A DNA stretch of 11,101 bases from an uncultured Solobacterium sp. (GCA_900554555.1 USIC01000007.1:1-11101), one strand, 5' to 3'; shown: positions 1 to 7,519, counted from the first letter of the stretch. Notes: generated by a model from the letters alone, not told the origin. A program made the numbers and translations.

Positions 1-18
1 CTATCATACTTTCTCTTT

Positions 19-47
19 TATATATACTTATATATCGTAAATTACAA
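19..47 (-). promoter_or_regulatory. Possible minus-strand promoter at the window edge
   Basis: On the minus strand TTGTAA (42-47) is followed after 17 bases by TATATA (19-24); each hexamer matches four of six consensus positions. It would drive a gene lying to the left of the window. The surrounding DNA is very AT-rich, so a chance match is quite possible. An ATG on the minus strand at 5-7 is too close to the expected start of transcription to be a convincing start codon. Confidence 0.25.
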
Positions 48-133
48 AATAAGCAGTATTAAATTAAACTAAATATTCATAGAAAAGGTAGGGTATTTCG
101 AATAGAGTTATCCTGCCTCTTTATATGAAGAAA

Positions 134-155
134 AAAGATGCCCATAAGCATCTTT
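134..155 (-). terminator. Intrinsic terminator of the tmk-to-FHA operon
   Basis: AAAGATGC (134-141) and GCATCTTT (148-155) form a perfect 8-base-pair stem with a 6-base loop. Read on the minus strand the stem runs straight into a T-tract. The stem overlaps the TAA stop of the FHA gene (154-156), so termination occurs right at the end of the last gene of the operon. Confidence 0.9.
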
Positions 156-870
156 AGTCAATAATTTGATTGATGACAATTTCTGCACGTCCTAGGTTGA
201 TGTGATCTCCCTCATGGATACGAGCTTTACCAAGCGGTGGTAGTTTAATTCCATTTAGGTATGTTCCATTGTGTTCGGAAACATCTGCTAAATAGAATGT
301 ATCGCTTTCAATTAATATGCGTGCATGTTTACGGCTGATTGCTGGTTCATTGATGACAAGGTCACAACTAGCAGCTTCACGGCCGATTAAGCACGGTAAT
401 TTACTAATTGTATGGTCCTTTGTTTGTCCTGCTACTTTGATTGTAACGAGAATCTTTGGATCAGCTTCATCTAGATTTGTTGTAGAGAAGATTTCTTCGA
501 ATAGTGTTGCGGAATCATCATTATTCTTTTCGCGAATTGGTGTATCCAAGGAATCAACCTTTACTGGTTTGATTGCTGGGGATACTGGCATAACAGGTCT
601 TTCTAAGTCAGTAAGAACTGTTGTCGCAGCGAGTGAGTCCTCTACATTCTGCTTTGGTTGTTGTACTGGTTCTGGTTTTGGAGCGATTGGTGTAACTTGT
701 ACAACTTTCTTAACTTGTGGCTTTCTTGTTGTACCTACATCGTTTCCGTCCGCATCTACATAATATGTGTTTTTCTTAAATGCCAAGAAGATAACGGCCG
801 CAAGTAAGACAACGTTTGTGCCTACTAGGCCCATGATAATCAATTTGACAATTGTTGGATCACTTAACAT
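154..870 (-). CDS. Membrane-anchored FHA-domain protein
   Basis: A 238-residue protein with one N-terminal membrane segment (about residues 8-31), followed by KK, which places the rest in the cytoplasm. A Pro/Lys/Val-rich linker (about 48-115) leads to a C-terminal FHA domain (about 140-235). The domain carries the family's phosphothreonine-binding signatures: GR at 163-164, SRKH at 179-182 and NGTYLNG at 201-207. FHA domains bind phosphothreonine peptides, usually made by a Ser/Thr kinase; no kinase gene is in the window, so the partner is unknown. The start is supported by AGAGGAGT just upstream of the ATG. It is the last gene of the operon, 47 bases after the PrsW-like gene, with which it may act at the membrane. 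Domain call is firm; cellular role is not. Confidence 0.9.
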   Translation of the reverse strand: MLSDPTIVKLIIMGLVGTNVVLLAAVIFLAFKKNTYYVDADGNDVGTTRKPQVKKVVQVTPIAPKPEPVQQPKQNVEDSLAATTVLTDLERPVMPVSPAIKPVKVDSLDTPIREKNNDDSATLFEEIFSTTNLDEADPKILVTIKVAGQTKDHTISKLPCLIGREAASCDLVINEPAISRKHARILIESDTFYLADVSEHNGTYLNGIKLPPLGKARIHEGDHINLGRAEIVINQIID

Positions 871-917
871 AAATTACTCCTCTTATTAATATCGTTAACC
901 TTATAATACAACAAACC

Positions 918-1751
918 TTACATTTTTTCACGTTCACTTACATCGTGTGTAATTTCAACGATTGGAGTTGGTCGTGATAATTGGGTTTCTGTGTAGATAT
1001 CTTCTTCTGTTGGTGGAACGATAGGAATATCATTCTTAGACTCTAGGCGAATCGTACGATATACGATGATATCTAGGATTGCAACGAAGATAAAGAAGAA
1101 GATTAGCCCAATATCGGATTCTACCATCAGAGTTGCGTCAAAGATTGTATGTAGTAATACCGCAAATGCATAAGAAGCTTTTAAGTTTAGTGACTTTACA
1201 TCAGGGCTATTTACAGCTTCAGCTACTTTTGCATGACCATAGTATAAGCCCATGTATACCGCAAAACTCATGTGTCCTGGGATTGTGAGAAGTGCACGCT
1301 GTAAAGCGACACCTGTTCCATAATTAAATACATAGAAGACGTTTTCTAATGCCGCAAATCCAAGTGATACAAATACAGCGTATACAATACCATCAAAGCG
1401 ATAATTGAATGCTTTGTCTTTCCATGTGAATCGATAGAGGAAGAAGAACTTTGCGCCTTCTTCGATGAGTCCAACAAAGATTGCGGTTAGGATACCGTAA
1501 TTGACTTGTGTAGCAGTCACTACATTTTCCAAAAGATAGAAGACAACCTGTTCGGAAATCATCTCTAATATGATTGCGACTGGTACAGAGAGTAGACCAC
1601 CAATAATACACTTTAGTAATAAGAGTGGTGGTTCTTTTTCTTTATCATCATTGCGATAGATATAAATCATGAAGAAGATTGCAGGGAAAATCGCAATCGC
1701 AAGATAGAACAGTGTTTGTTCTAAGGTTAATTGTCCGTATTGATTTAACAT
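918..1751 (-). CDS. prsW: PrsW-family intramembrane metalloprotease
   Basis: A 277-residue, very hydrophobic protein with roughly seven or eight membrane segments and a polar C-terminal tail (about 236-277). It shows the PrsW/CPBP-like pattern: an N-terminal DDKEKEP motif (35-41), IEEGAK (96-101), a GFAALEN stretch (131-137), GH (159-160) and HTIFD (201-205). The glutamates and histidines are the presumed metal and catalytic residues. In Bacillus subtilis PrsW cleaves the anti-sigma factor RsiW; no sigma/anti-sigma pair is visible here, so the substrate is unknown. The start lies 3 bases after the rsmI stop and its ribosome site (AAAGGTG) sits inside the end of rsmI with a rather long spacing of about 12 bases, suggesting translational coupling. 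Family call is good; orthology to B. subtilis PrsW is an inference. Confidence 0.85.
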   Translation of the reverse strand: MLNQYGQLTLEQTLFYLAIAIFPAIFFMIYIYRNDDKEKEPPLLLLKCIIGGLLSVPVAIILEMISEQVVFYLLENVVTATQVNYGILTAIFVGLIEEGAKFFFLYRFTWKDKAFNYRFDGIVYAVFVSLGFAALENVFYVFNYGTGVALQRALLTIPGHMSFAVYMGLYYGHAKVAEAVNSPDVKSLNLKASYAFAVLLHTIFDATLMVESDIGLIFFFIFVAILDIIVYRTIRLESKNDIPIVPPTEEDIYTETQLSRPTPIVEITHDVSEREKM

Positions 1752-1754
1752 TCG

Positions 1755-2624
1755 TTAGCACACACCTTTCTGATCAGTTTTTCCATGAACTAAATCATAG
1801 ATCTGATTTTTTGAGATACCTGTCTGTTTGGCAACTTCTTTGATTGCGGCACTTGTGGACATTCCGCTTTCAATAGAAGTATTTACCATGTTCAGAATTT
1901 GCCCCATATCGATATCTTTTTCATAGTCATCTTGATTGCCTTCAATCACCACAACCATTTCACCTTTTAACTCTGAGGCAATTGGTAGTATCTCGGAAAT
2001 TTTACCACGGATGAACTCTTCATGTACCTTTGTTAATTCGCGGGCGATACAGATATGACGGTCTCCTAGCACATCTAAGCAGCTTTGTAGCATCTTTTCA
2101 ATGCGATGAGGTGCTTCGTACATAATGAGTGTCATTGGATATGATTGGTACAGGCGTAGTTTCTTAACACAATCATGTGTGGATGGTGGTAAGAAACCAA
2201 TGAAGATAAATGGCTGTGCAATTAATCCTGAGGCAACAAGTGCATTCAAGAAAGCACTACAGCCTGAAATTGGAACAACATTATATCCAAGTGCTGTCAC
2301 TTCACTGACAACTCTTTGGCCTGGATCATTGATAAGTGGATATCCAGCATCGGATATTAAGGCAATATTATTTCCTTGTGATAGTAAGTTAATAATGCCT
2401 TTTGTACTGGATGCTTCATTAAAGTTTTGATAAGCAATCAATCGCTTTGAAATACCAAAATGTTTTAGTAACTGTCCACTATTACGTGTGTCTTCACACG
2501 CAATTACATCGACGCTATTTAAGACATCGATAGCTCGTGGAGTCATCTCGTTGAGATTTCCGATTGGAGTAGGTACTAAATAGAGCGTTGGTTTTTCATT
2601 TTCGAAGGATTTCTGGCGGTTCAT
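1755..2624 (-). CDS. rsmI: 16S rRNA (cytidine-1402-2'-O)-methyltransferase RsmI
   Basis: A 289-residue protein that by family transfers a methyl group from S-adenosylmethionine to the 2'-OH of C1402 in the decoding centre of 16S rRNA. Visible tetrapyrrole-methylase-fold signatures are LVPTPIGNL (16-24), CEDTR (43-47), SDAGYPLINDPG (91-102, where most homologues have Thr in place of Tyr and Ser in place of Asn), PISGCSA (118-124) and EAPHR (170-174). A C-terminal helix-turn-helix-like segment (about 254-281) is usual for RsmI. The start codon overlaps the ricT stop in an ATGA arrangement, with GAGGG about 10 bases upstream inside ricT, so the two genes are translationally coupled. Length is normal for the family. 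Confidence 0.96.
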   Translation of the reverse strand: MNRQKSFENEKPTLYLVPTPIGNLNEMTPRAIDVLNSVDVIACEDTRNSGQLLKHFGISKRLIAYQNFNEASSTKGIINLLSQGNNIALISDAGYPLINDPGQRVVSEVTALGYNVVPISGCSAFLNALVASGLIAQPFIFIGFLPPSTHDCVKKLRLYQSYPMTLIMYEAPHRIEKMLQSCLDVLGDRHICIARELTKVHEEFIRGKISEILPIASELKGEMVVVIEGNQDDYEKDIDMGQILNMVNTSIESGMSTSAAIKEVAKQTGISKNQIYDLVHGKTDQKGVC

Positions 2625-3805
2625 GCGTTATCGCCCTCATCTTTTTTCTTGCGTCCAAATGTACGCACAGTAACATTCTTGCGTTCAGTACTATTCTTTT
2701 GCACGTTTTGGCGTGGTTGATTCTGTTTGTTAGAATGTGCTTTGTTTGGTTTCTTATTGTTGTTTGGACGGTTATTTTGTGGTTTTGATGACTCGACATG
2801 AACAGTTGGTAAGTCGGTTGAAACGTGAACGGCTTTATCTTTATTCACTGGTGCAGCTACACCCTCATGAACCATCGTGCGATGTACTGGTTTATCACTC
2901 TTCTGGTTGTTCTGCTGAACAAAGCCTTTACGTGGAATAGCTTTCTCGCGTAAATTATCCAAAGAAATAAAGAGTACTTGTTCGCGGTTTTCTAACTTAG
3001 CTTCTTGCTTCATGACATTCATGCTTGTAAGACGGTATACCATGCCATCGTATTCAACTTGAGATCCCATCTTAGGAAGTCCTGCTGTTAGTTCTTTATA
3101 ATCATTTTCTTCATACTTCAAACAGCACATTAACTTACCGCACATACCAGAGAGTTTCTCTACGTTAAGGGCGAGCTGTTGAGTCTTAGCCATATTGATA
3201 GAAATAACATCGAAGTGATTCTTGTATCGGCTGCAACATGTTTCCATACCGCACATACCGATACCACCGACCATTTTTGCCTTATCACGTTCACCAATCT
3301 GACGTAACTCAATACGGCAGTGTAGACGTGTTCCTAATACTTTTAAAAGCTCGCGGAAATCGACACGTTGATCAGCGAGGTATACAAATAGAACCTTTGA
3401 GCGATCAAGTGTATACTGTGCACTCATAAGATTCATATCGAGATTTAAACTTTGAATTTCTTCGTTACAGATACGATACGCTTCACTTTCCGCAATGGTG
3501 TTTTCAGCGTACATCTTTTGGTCTTTTTCTGTAGCGATACGAATAATTGGTTTTGTTGGCATATGTAGATTGTATCTATCAATTGATAGAGCATCTGCAT
3601 CTACCTCACCCATTTCGATTCCTTGTGCTGTTTCTACAACAACCCAATTTCCTTTTTTGATATCTGCGTTATCGCAGCCAAAAGAATACGGTTTTGTAGC
3701 ATTCTTAAATCGCACAGCGACGGAATAGGCATATTTCACTGTCGGTTGTTCCTGTTCTTGGTGCATTGGACAACCGCATGAACCGTGTTCACATTCCATG
3801 TTCAT
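2621..3805 (-). CDS. ricT: RicT/YaaT, PSP1-domain RNA-processing factor
   Basis: A 394-residue member of the PSP1/YaaT family. In B. subtilis RicT forms a complex with RicA and RicF that binds iron-sulfur clusters and directs RNase Y to maturation of certain operon mRNAs; it also affects sporulation and competence. The PSP1 core spans about 25-170. The family hallmark follows: CGMETCC (185-191), a conserved stretch through MAKTQ (205-209), then CGKLMCCLKYE (222-232). Two features extend the usual core: an N-terminal CEHGSCGCPMH motif (5-15) and a low-complexity Asn/Lys/Gln/Pro-rich basic tail (about 296-394). GGAGG lies 9 bases upstream of the first ATG, favouring it over the ATG two codons later. 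The gene begins inside holB (17-base overlap). Confidence 0.95.
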   Translation of the reverse strand: MNMECEHGSCGCPMHQEQEQPTVKYAYSVAVRFKNATKPYSFGCDNADIKKGNWVVVETAQGIEMGEVDADALSIDRYNLHMPTKPIIRIATEKDQKMYAENTIAESEAYRICNEEIQSLNLDMNLMSAQYTLDRSKVLFVYLADQRVDFRELLKVLGTRLHCRIELRQIGERDKAKMVGGIGMCGMETCCSRYKNHFDVISINMAKTQQLALNVEKLSGMCGKLMCCLKYEENDYKELTAGLPKMGSQVEYDGMVYRLTSMNVMKQEAKLENREQVLFISLDNLREKAIPRKGFVQQNNQKSDKPVHRTMVHEGVAAPVNKDKAVHVSTDLPTVHVESSKPQNNRPNNNKKPNKAHSNKQNQPRQNVQKNSTERKNVTVRTFGRKKKDEGDNA

Positions 3806-4796
3806 GGTTGAATTCCTCCAATCTATAGAAGGTTTGATCCATTAATAGATTTAAATCAATAAACCGATTAATCTTATCTTTTTGTTCTTGTAAGATAATG
3901 ATCAATTCTCCATATTCTTTCTGTTTGTTTATTTCTTGTTGTAATAATTCTTTGTACCAATGCGGTCCTTCAATATGCTTGCATATAACATTATGGGCAA
4001 ATAATGACATGAGGTCGAAGAAGCCATTGAGTAATAAAATGTTTTCTTTCTTTGCTTTTGCACTATCTTTTTCGCTTGAACGATAGGAGATATCATAATC
4101 TACCAATAGTTCTTCGCGACTTCCTTCAAGATTAAAGTATTGTCTAAACATCATCTTGCAGGTTTCAAAGATAGAACTGTCCGCAAATTCCTTCATCTGA
4201 TTGATATCTTTTACAAGGTGAGAGATAAAGTAAGCATCCACATCTTGTACGCCAACTTCTTTCGCTTTGGAAAGTAGATAGTCTTCTGATAATGGGGAGA
4301 AGGGGATTAACGTACAGCGTGAAACAATGGTTGGTAAGATACGATCGATGTTATCAGTTGTAAGAATAGCGACAACACCAGATGCTGGTTCTTCCAAAAA
4401 CTTCAACATACTGTTCTGCGCAGAGATACTTGCGTTCTCTACGTTTTCTAAAATGTATACACGTGAGCCATCTCCATCTTCTAATGCAGTCTTTGAGAAT
4501 TTCTCTTGGATTGCATCTACATCATCTTTGGAGATTGCATTCTTGGAACCATCAAGTAGAACCATGTCTGCATACAAGCCTTCTTCTACACGCCGGCATG
4601 TATTGCATTCTTCACAAGCGATACCATGGTGTTGTTCGCAAAAGATACTCTTTGCGAATAAAAGAGCAGCTTCGTGTTTTAGGGTTCCGTGAGGTCCGGA
4701 TAAAAGATAAGCATTCGCAACTCTATGATTCATGCATGCATTTTCTAACGCATGATAAAACAAAGGTTGTTGTTGCTGTAACTCATCCTTGCGCAT
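3789..4796 (-). CDS. holB: DNA polymerase III delta' subunit (clamp loader)
   Basis: A 335-residue clamp-loader subunit that works with delta and tau/gamma to load the sliding clamp during replication. The AAA+ region (about 10-170) has a degenerate nucleotide-binding loop, GPHGTLK at 34-40, in place of GxxGxGKT, as expected for a delta' that does not hydrolyse ATP. A zinc site is formed by C53, C61, C64 and C67. YILENVE (114-120) sits at the Walker B position and SRC (159-161) carries the conserved trans-acting arginine. The remaining about 170 residues are helical and diverged. AAAGGA lies 8 bases upstream of the ATG, inside tmk (14-base overlap). Position after tmk is conserved in Firmicutes and supports the call. 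Confidence 0.94.
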   Translation of the reverse strand: MRKDELQQQQPLFYHALENACMNHRVANAYLLSGPHGTLKHEAALLFAKSIFCEQHHGIACEECNTCRRVEEGLYADMVLLDGSKNAISKDDVDAIQEKFSKTALEDGDGSRVYILENVENASISAQNSMLKFLEEPASGVVAILTTDNIDRILPTIVSRCTLIPFSPLSEDYLLSKAKEVGVQDVDAYFISHLVKDINQMKEFADSSIFETCKMMFRQYFNLEGSREELLVDYDISYRSSEKDSAKAKKENILLLNGFFDLMSLFAHNVICKHIEGPHWYKELLQQEINKQKEYGELIIILQEQKDKINRFIDLNLLMDQTFYRLEEFNHEHGM

Positions 4797-5418
4797 CTAA
4801 TAATCCTTTCACGATTTCATAGGACTTTTGAATCACTGTATCGACATCAGCGGTCGCATCCACGATAATCATACGGTCAGCGTATTTCTCAATCACCTTT
4901 TGATAACCTTCATGAACACGCTCGTGGAATTCAACACTTTCTTGATCAAGTCTATCTAGTACTTCTCTTCCTTTACGGATACGCTTTAAACCTGTTTCCG
5001 CATCAATCTGTAGGAAGATTGTCTTATCCGGCATGTGGTTTTCAATCGCAAATTGATTGATTTCATAAACTTCATCCATGCCGATTTCACGACCGCAGCC
5101 TTGATATGCTAGGGAACTATCCACAAAGCGGTCACTGATGACATGAATTCCTTGAGCAAGAACAGGTAAAACCTTATCTACAAGGTGCTGTCTTCTACTT
5201 GCGGCATAAAGTAGTGCTTCTGTTCTAGCATCCATCTCTGTGTTCTTAGGGTCTAAGATAACATGACGAATCTGTTCAGCAATATTGGAACCACCTGGTT
5301 CTCTTGTATAACGTACCTGATAGCCATCTGCTTCTAGCATTTTTGTGACGGCAGTACTCACGGTAGTTTTTCCGCTTCCATCAGGTCCTTCAAATGTAAT
5401 AAATAATCCAGTTTTCAT
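4783..5418 (-). CDS. tmk: Thymidylate kinase
   Basis: A 211-residue dTMP kinase: ATP + dTMP gives ADP + dTDP, the committed step to dTTP. The P-loop is GPDGSGKT (11-18), the substrate motif TREPGG is at 38-43, DRFVDSS at 96-102, and the lid RKGREVLDRLD at 148-158. A basic lid together with glycine rather than arginine in the P-loop is the bacterial type II arrangement. It is the first gene of the operon. The start MKTGLFITFEG fits homologues, but the only nearby purine stretch (AAAGG) is just 2 bases from the ATG, too close for a normal ribosome site; see the promoter entry for a leaderless explanation. Confidence 0.97.
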   Translation of the reverse strand: MKTGLFITFEGPDGSGKTTVSTAVTKMLEADGYQVRYTREPGGSNIAEQIRHVILDPKNTEMDARTEALLYAASRRQHLVDKVLPVLAQGIHVISDRFVDSSLAYQGCGREIGMDEVYEINQFAIENHMPDKTIFLQIDAETGLKRIRKGREVLDRLDQESVEFHERVHEGYQKVIEKYADRMIIVDATADVDTVIQKSYEIVKGLLDAQG

Positions 5419-5434
5419 AACCTTTATTATACCA
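5419..5434 (-). promoter_or_regulatory. Extended -10 promoter abutting the tmk start
   Basis: On the minus strand TGGTATAAT (TATAAT at 5426-5431, TG at 5433-5434) is a perfect extended -10 element. Only 7 bases separate it from the tmk ATG, so the usual start of transcription would fall at the last base before, or the A of, the ATG. No good -35 is present (TATGCA at a 17-base spacing is the best). It lies downstream of the kinase-gene terminator, where a promoter for the tmk operon is needed. Confidence 0.7.
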
Positions 5435-5482
5435 TTCTTCTATTGCCCTGCATATACGCCCAAATGGAGAGATAAATGAAAA

Positions 5483-5501
5483 AGTCGCCAATAAAGCGAC
5501 T
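5483..5501 (-). terminator. Intrinsic terminator of the two-component operon
   Basis: AGTCGC (5483-5488) and GCGACT (5496-5501) form a 6-base-pair stem with a 7-base loop. On the minus strand it is followed by TTTTTC. It starts 5 bases past the histidine kinase stop codon and separates that operon from the tmk promoter. Confidence 0.85.
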
Positions 5502-5506
5502 ATTGG

Positions 5507-6652
5507 TTACTTTCGGCGTAGTTTGAGTGCGATTTCTGTGCCGTTTTTTGAGCTTTGTACGACGTATACATCGCCACCATGTTGGCGAGCAATCTCTTTT
5601 ACAAGAGCAAGTCCAAGACCAGCACCACCCATATCACGGCTACGTGATTTATCAACTCTAAAGAAGGGTTCAAATATATGTTGCCAATCTTCTTGTTGGA
5701 TTCCCGGCCCATTATCACTAACATTAACCGTCGCAAATTCATTCTCTTTCTTGATGGATACAGTTACATTTCCACCGATATGGTTATACTTGATGGCGTT
5801 TTCCACAAGGTTATAGATAGCACGGTAGATAAGGGTATCATTACCAATGATTTCAGCGGTCCCTGGGTTTTGAAAGATTGTAATATTCTTTTTATCAGCG
5901 AGAGCTGTTAAGTCACAGATTACTTCTTCGGCCATATCAGTTAATGAGATATGGTCTTGTTTTTGGGCGGATTGTAGGTCTGTCATCTCGAGAAGAATAT
6001 CAATGACATGTGATAGACGTGATGTCTGCATACGAATCATATGCACAGTTTCTTGATATTCCGTTGCACTAGGATTGTTGTTTTTCTCAAATACTTCCAG
6101 TTTTGTACGCATTACCGCAAGCGGTGTACGTAATTCATGTGCAGCGTTTGCGGAGAATTGCCGTTGTGCTGCGAAGGTATTACTAAGACGTTCTAACATC
6201 TCATTGAATGCGTTTGTCAGTTGTTCAATTTCAATGGAACTTTGATCACTTACAACTAGATGTTTTAAGTTTTTCGCTTGGATGTCTTCAATCTGTTCAC
6301 TAAGATTTTGTAGTGGTTTTAATGCATAACCAATGAAGAAGTACATCATAGAGCTACTTGCGACAGTGATGATGATTGTAATGAGTAAACTGCTTTTCCA
6401 GAAATCAGCTTGAATTCCTTTTGCCATATCAGAGATGACATCTTTGGTAGAAATCTGTAGTTGTACAACTTCTCCGGTTGTATCTGTTGCAGGACTAGTT
6501 GGTAATATAGCAACTGCGGAATCTTCAATCTTACTCATCGAGGAGATTGCGGACTTACTGATTGCATAACTAATCGCAAGACAGGATAGGATGACGATAA
6601 TTGCGGTAATGACGGTGAGTTTCCACTGTAGAGAACGACGTTTATTCATCAT
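5507..6652 (-). CDS. Sensor histidine kinase (HAMP, HisKA, HATPase)
   Basis: A 381-residue membrane sensor kinase. Order of parts: membrane segment about 12-32, an extracytoplasmic region of about 55 residues, second membrane segment about 88-110, HAMP linker about 111-165, dimerisation helix with the phosphorylated histidine in HELRTP (H172), then the ATPase domain with N-box NLVENAIKYN (281-290), G1 DNGPG (313-317) and G2 GGAGLGL (342-348). The start is chosen at 6652 because GGAGGA (6657-6662) is 4-5 bases before this ATG and 8 before the next one (6649). An in-frame ATG at 6670 has only a purine run touching it. The start overlaps the regulator gene, so kinase and regulator are coupled and surely cognate. 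The short sensor loop gives no clue to the signal. Confidence 0.93.
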   Translation of the reverse strand: MMNKRRSLQWKLTVITAIIVILSCLAISYAISKSAISSMSKIEDSAVAILPTSPATDTTGEVVQLQISTKDVISDMAKGIQADFWKSSLLITIIITVASSSMMYFFIGYALKPLQNLSEQIEDIQAKNLKHLVVSDQSSIEIEQLTNAFNEMLERLSNTFAAQRQFSANAAHELRTPLAVMRTKLEVFEKNNNPSATEYQETVHMIRMQTSRLSHVIDILLEMTDLQSAQKQDHISLTDMAEEVICDLTALADKKNITIFQNPGTAEIIGNDTLIYRAIYNLVENAIKYNHIGGNVTVSIKKENEFATVNVSDNGPGIQQEDWQHIFEPFFRVDKSRSRDMGGAGLGLALVKEIARQHGGDVYVVQSSKNGTEIALKLRRK

Positions 6653-7322
6653 TTTGTCCTCCGATGACATATCCTTGGCCTATGCGATTTGTGATAGGGT
6701 CATAGCCAAGTGCAGCACGTAATTTCTTACGCAAAGCGGAGATGTGTACACGAATGGAATTACTAAAGCTATCAACACTACTATCCCAAACATGTTGGAT
6801 AAGTTCTTCTTGTGGGACTGGACGTTCTTGATGTAATAATAAGTACTCCAATACTCCTAACTCTTTACGTGTTAATGAAAGATTTTCACCTTTAGCCATA
6901 ACCGTTCGACTCTTTGTGTCTAACGAAAGTTCTCCACAGGAGAGAATGACATTATTCTGTACGGTGCGTCTTCTTGTTAGACTACGAACGCGTGCTTCTA
7001 ACTCCTCAAAGTGGAATGGCTTGCATAGGTAGTCATTGGCACCGCTATCGAGACCATCAATCTTATCCTGTAAATGTCCACGTGCAGATAGAATTAATAC
7101 GGCTGTTTCTGAATCTTCTTTACGAAGATTACGGAGTACTTCCATTCCATCCATGATAGGTAAGTTTAAATCTAGGATGATTAAGTCATAACTTTCATCC
7201 ATTGCCATATTCCAAGCTGTACCACCATCAAAACATGTGTCTACTTCATATCCATCAAGACGTAAACCCTTTGCGATTGTTTCACAAAGGGCGATTTCAT
7301 CTTCAACCACTAATATTCTCAT
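6642..7322 (-). CDS. OmpR/PhoB-family response regulator
   Basis: A 226-residue regulator. The receiver domain (1-118) has the acidic pocket E7-D8-E9, phospho-acceptor D51 in ILDLNLP, the switch serine S79 in LSARG and K101 in CKPF. The winged-helix DNA-binding domain (about 123-224) contains SLTRKELGVLEYLL and the recognition region SNSIRVHISALRKKL. ATG at 7322 gives the typical MRILVVEDE start; a TTG two codons upstream (7328) could also be used, since AAAGGA lies 5 bases from the TTG and 11 from the ATG. It is followed by its kinase in an overlapping arrangement. The divergent redox operon is a candidate target because of position only. Confidence 0.94.
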   Translation of the reverse strand: MRILVVEDEIALCETIAKGLRLDGYEVDTCFDGGTAWNMAMDESYDLIILDLNLPIMDGMEVLRNLRKEDSETAVLILSARGHLQDKIDGLDSGANDYLCKPFHFEELEARVRSLTRRRTVQNNVILSCGELSLDTKSRTVMAKGENLSLTRKELGVLEYLLLHQERPVPQEELIQHVWDSSVDSFSNSIRVHISALRKKLRAALGYDPITNRIGQGYVIGGQNDE

Positions 7323-7367
7323 ATGCAAAATGTTCCTTTCATGTTGTTACTAATTGTCAGAAGAACA

Positions 7368-7384
7368 TCCAACACATTGTTGGA
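7368..7384. repeat. Inverted repeat in the response-regulator leader
   Basis: TCCAACA (7368-7374) and TGTTGGA (7378-7384) form a perfect 7-base inverted repeat around CAT. It lies about 15-30 bases downstream of the predicted transcription start of the regulator gene, so it could be an operator or, with a tight 3-base loop, a leader hairpin. No T-tract follows on either strand, so it is not a terminator. Confidence 0.5.
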
Positions 7385-7404
7385 AGCTGAGTATATCTGT
7401 ACCA

Positions 7405-7413
7405 AGTATAGCA
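7405..7413 (-). promoter_or_regulatory. Extended -10 promoter of the two-component operon
   Basis: On the minus strand TGCTATACT (TATACT at 7405-7410, TG at 7412-7413) is an extended -10 with one mismatch. A weak -35, TTGTCT, sits 19 bases upstream. A second TATACT occurs at 7390-7395 without the TG. Transcription would begin near 7398, giving a leader of about 75 bases. Confidence 0.55.
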
Positions 7414-7502
7414 CATACAAAAGAAAACAAGACAAGCCATTCCTATACTAAAAACGAGTGTTTATGCAGGCATGATGATGAATGAAATCAGAAAAATTAC
7501 AT

Positions 7503-7519
7503 TGTTAAGTTTCTTAACA
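7503..7519. promoter_or_regulatory. Candidate operator: palindrome upstream of the redox operon
   Basis: TGTTAAG (7503-7509) and CTTAACA (7513-7519) form a perfect 7-base inverted repeat with a TTT centre. It covers about -50 to -34 relative to the predicted start of transcription of the redox operon, overlapping the -35 region. The half-sites TTGTTAA/TTAACA resemble the Rex (NADH/NAD sensor) site of clostridia, but the gap between them is 5 rather than 4 bases, so the match is imperfect. Confidence 0.45.

Noticed and set aside
1..7. ATG on the minus strand at the left edge as the start of a new gene
   Set aside because: Only two codons are visible and the ribosome site is weak; nothing can be concluded.
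317..763. A 148-codon plus-strand open frame
   Set aside because: It lies antisense to the FHA gene, whose domain motifs are clear, and has no start signal or recognisable protein features.
4382..4822. A 146-codon plus-strand open frame
   Set aside because: It is antisense to holB and the tmk end; composition is odd (many His/Leu/Ser) and no ribosome site precedes it.
6653..6670. Upstream in-frame ATG (6670) as the histidine kinase start
   Set aside because: Its purine run touches the ATG, whereas GGAGGA is correctly spaced for the ATGs at 6652 and 6649.
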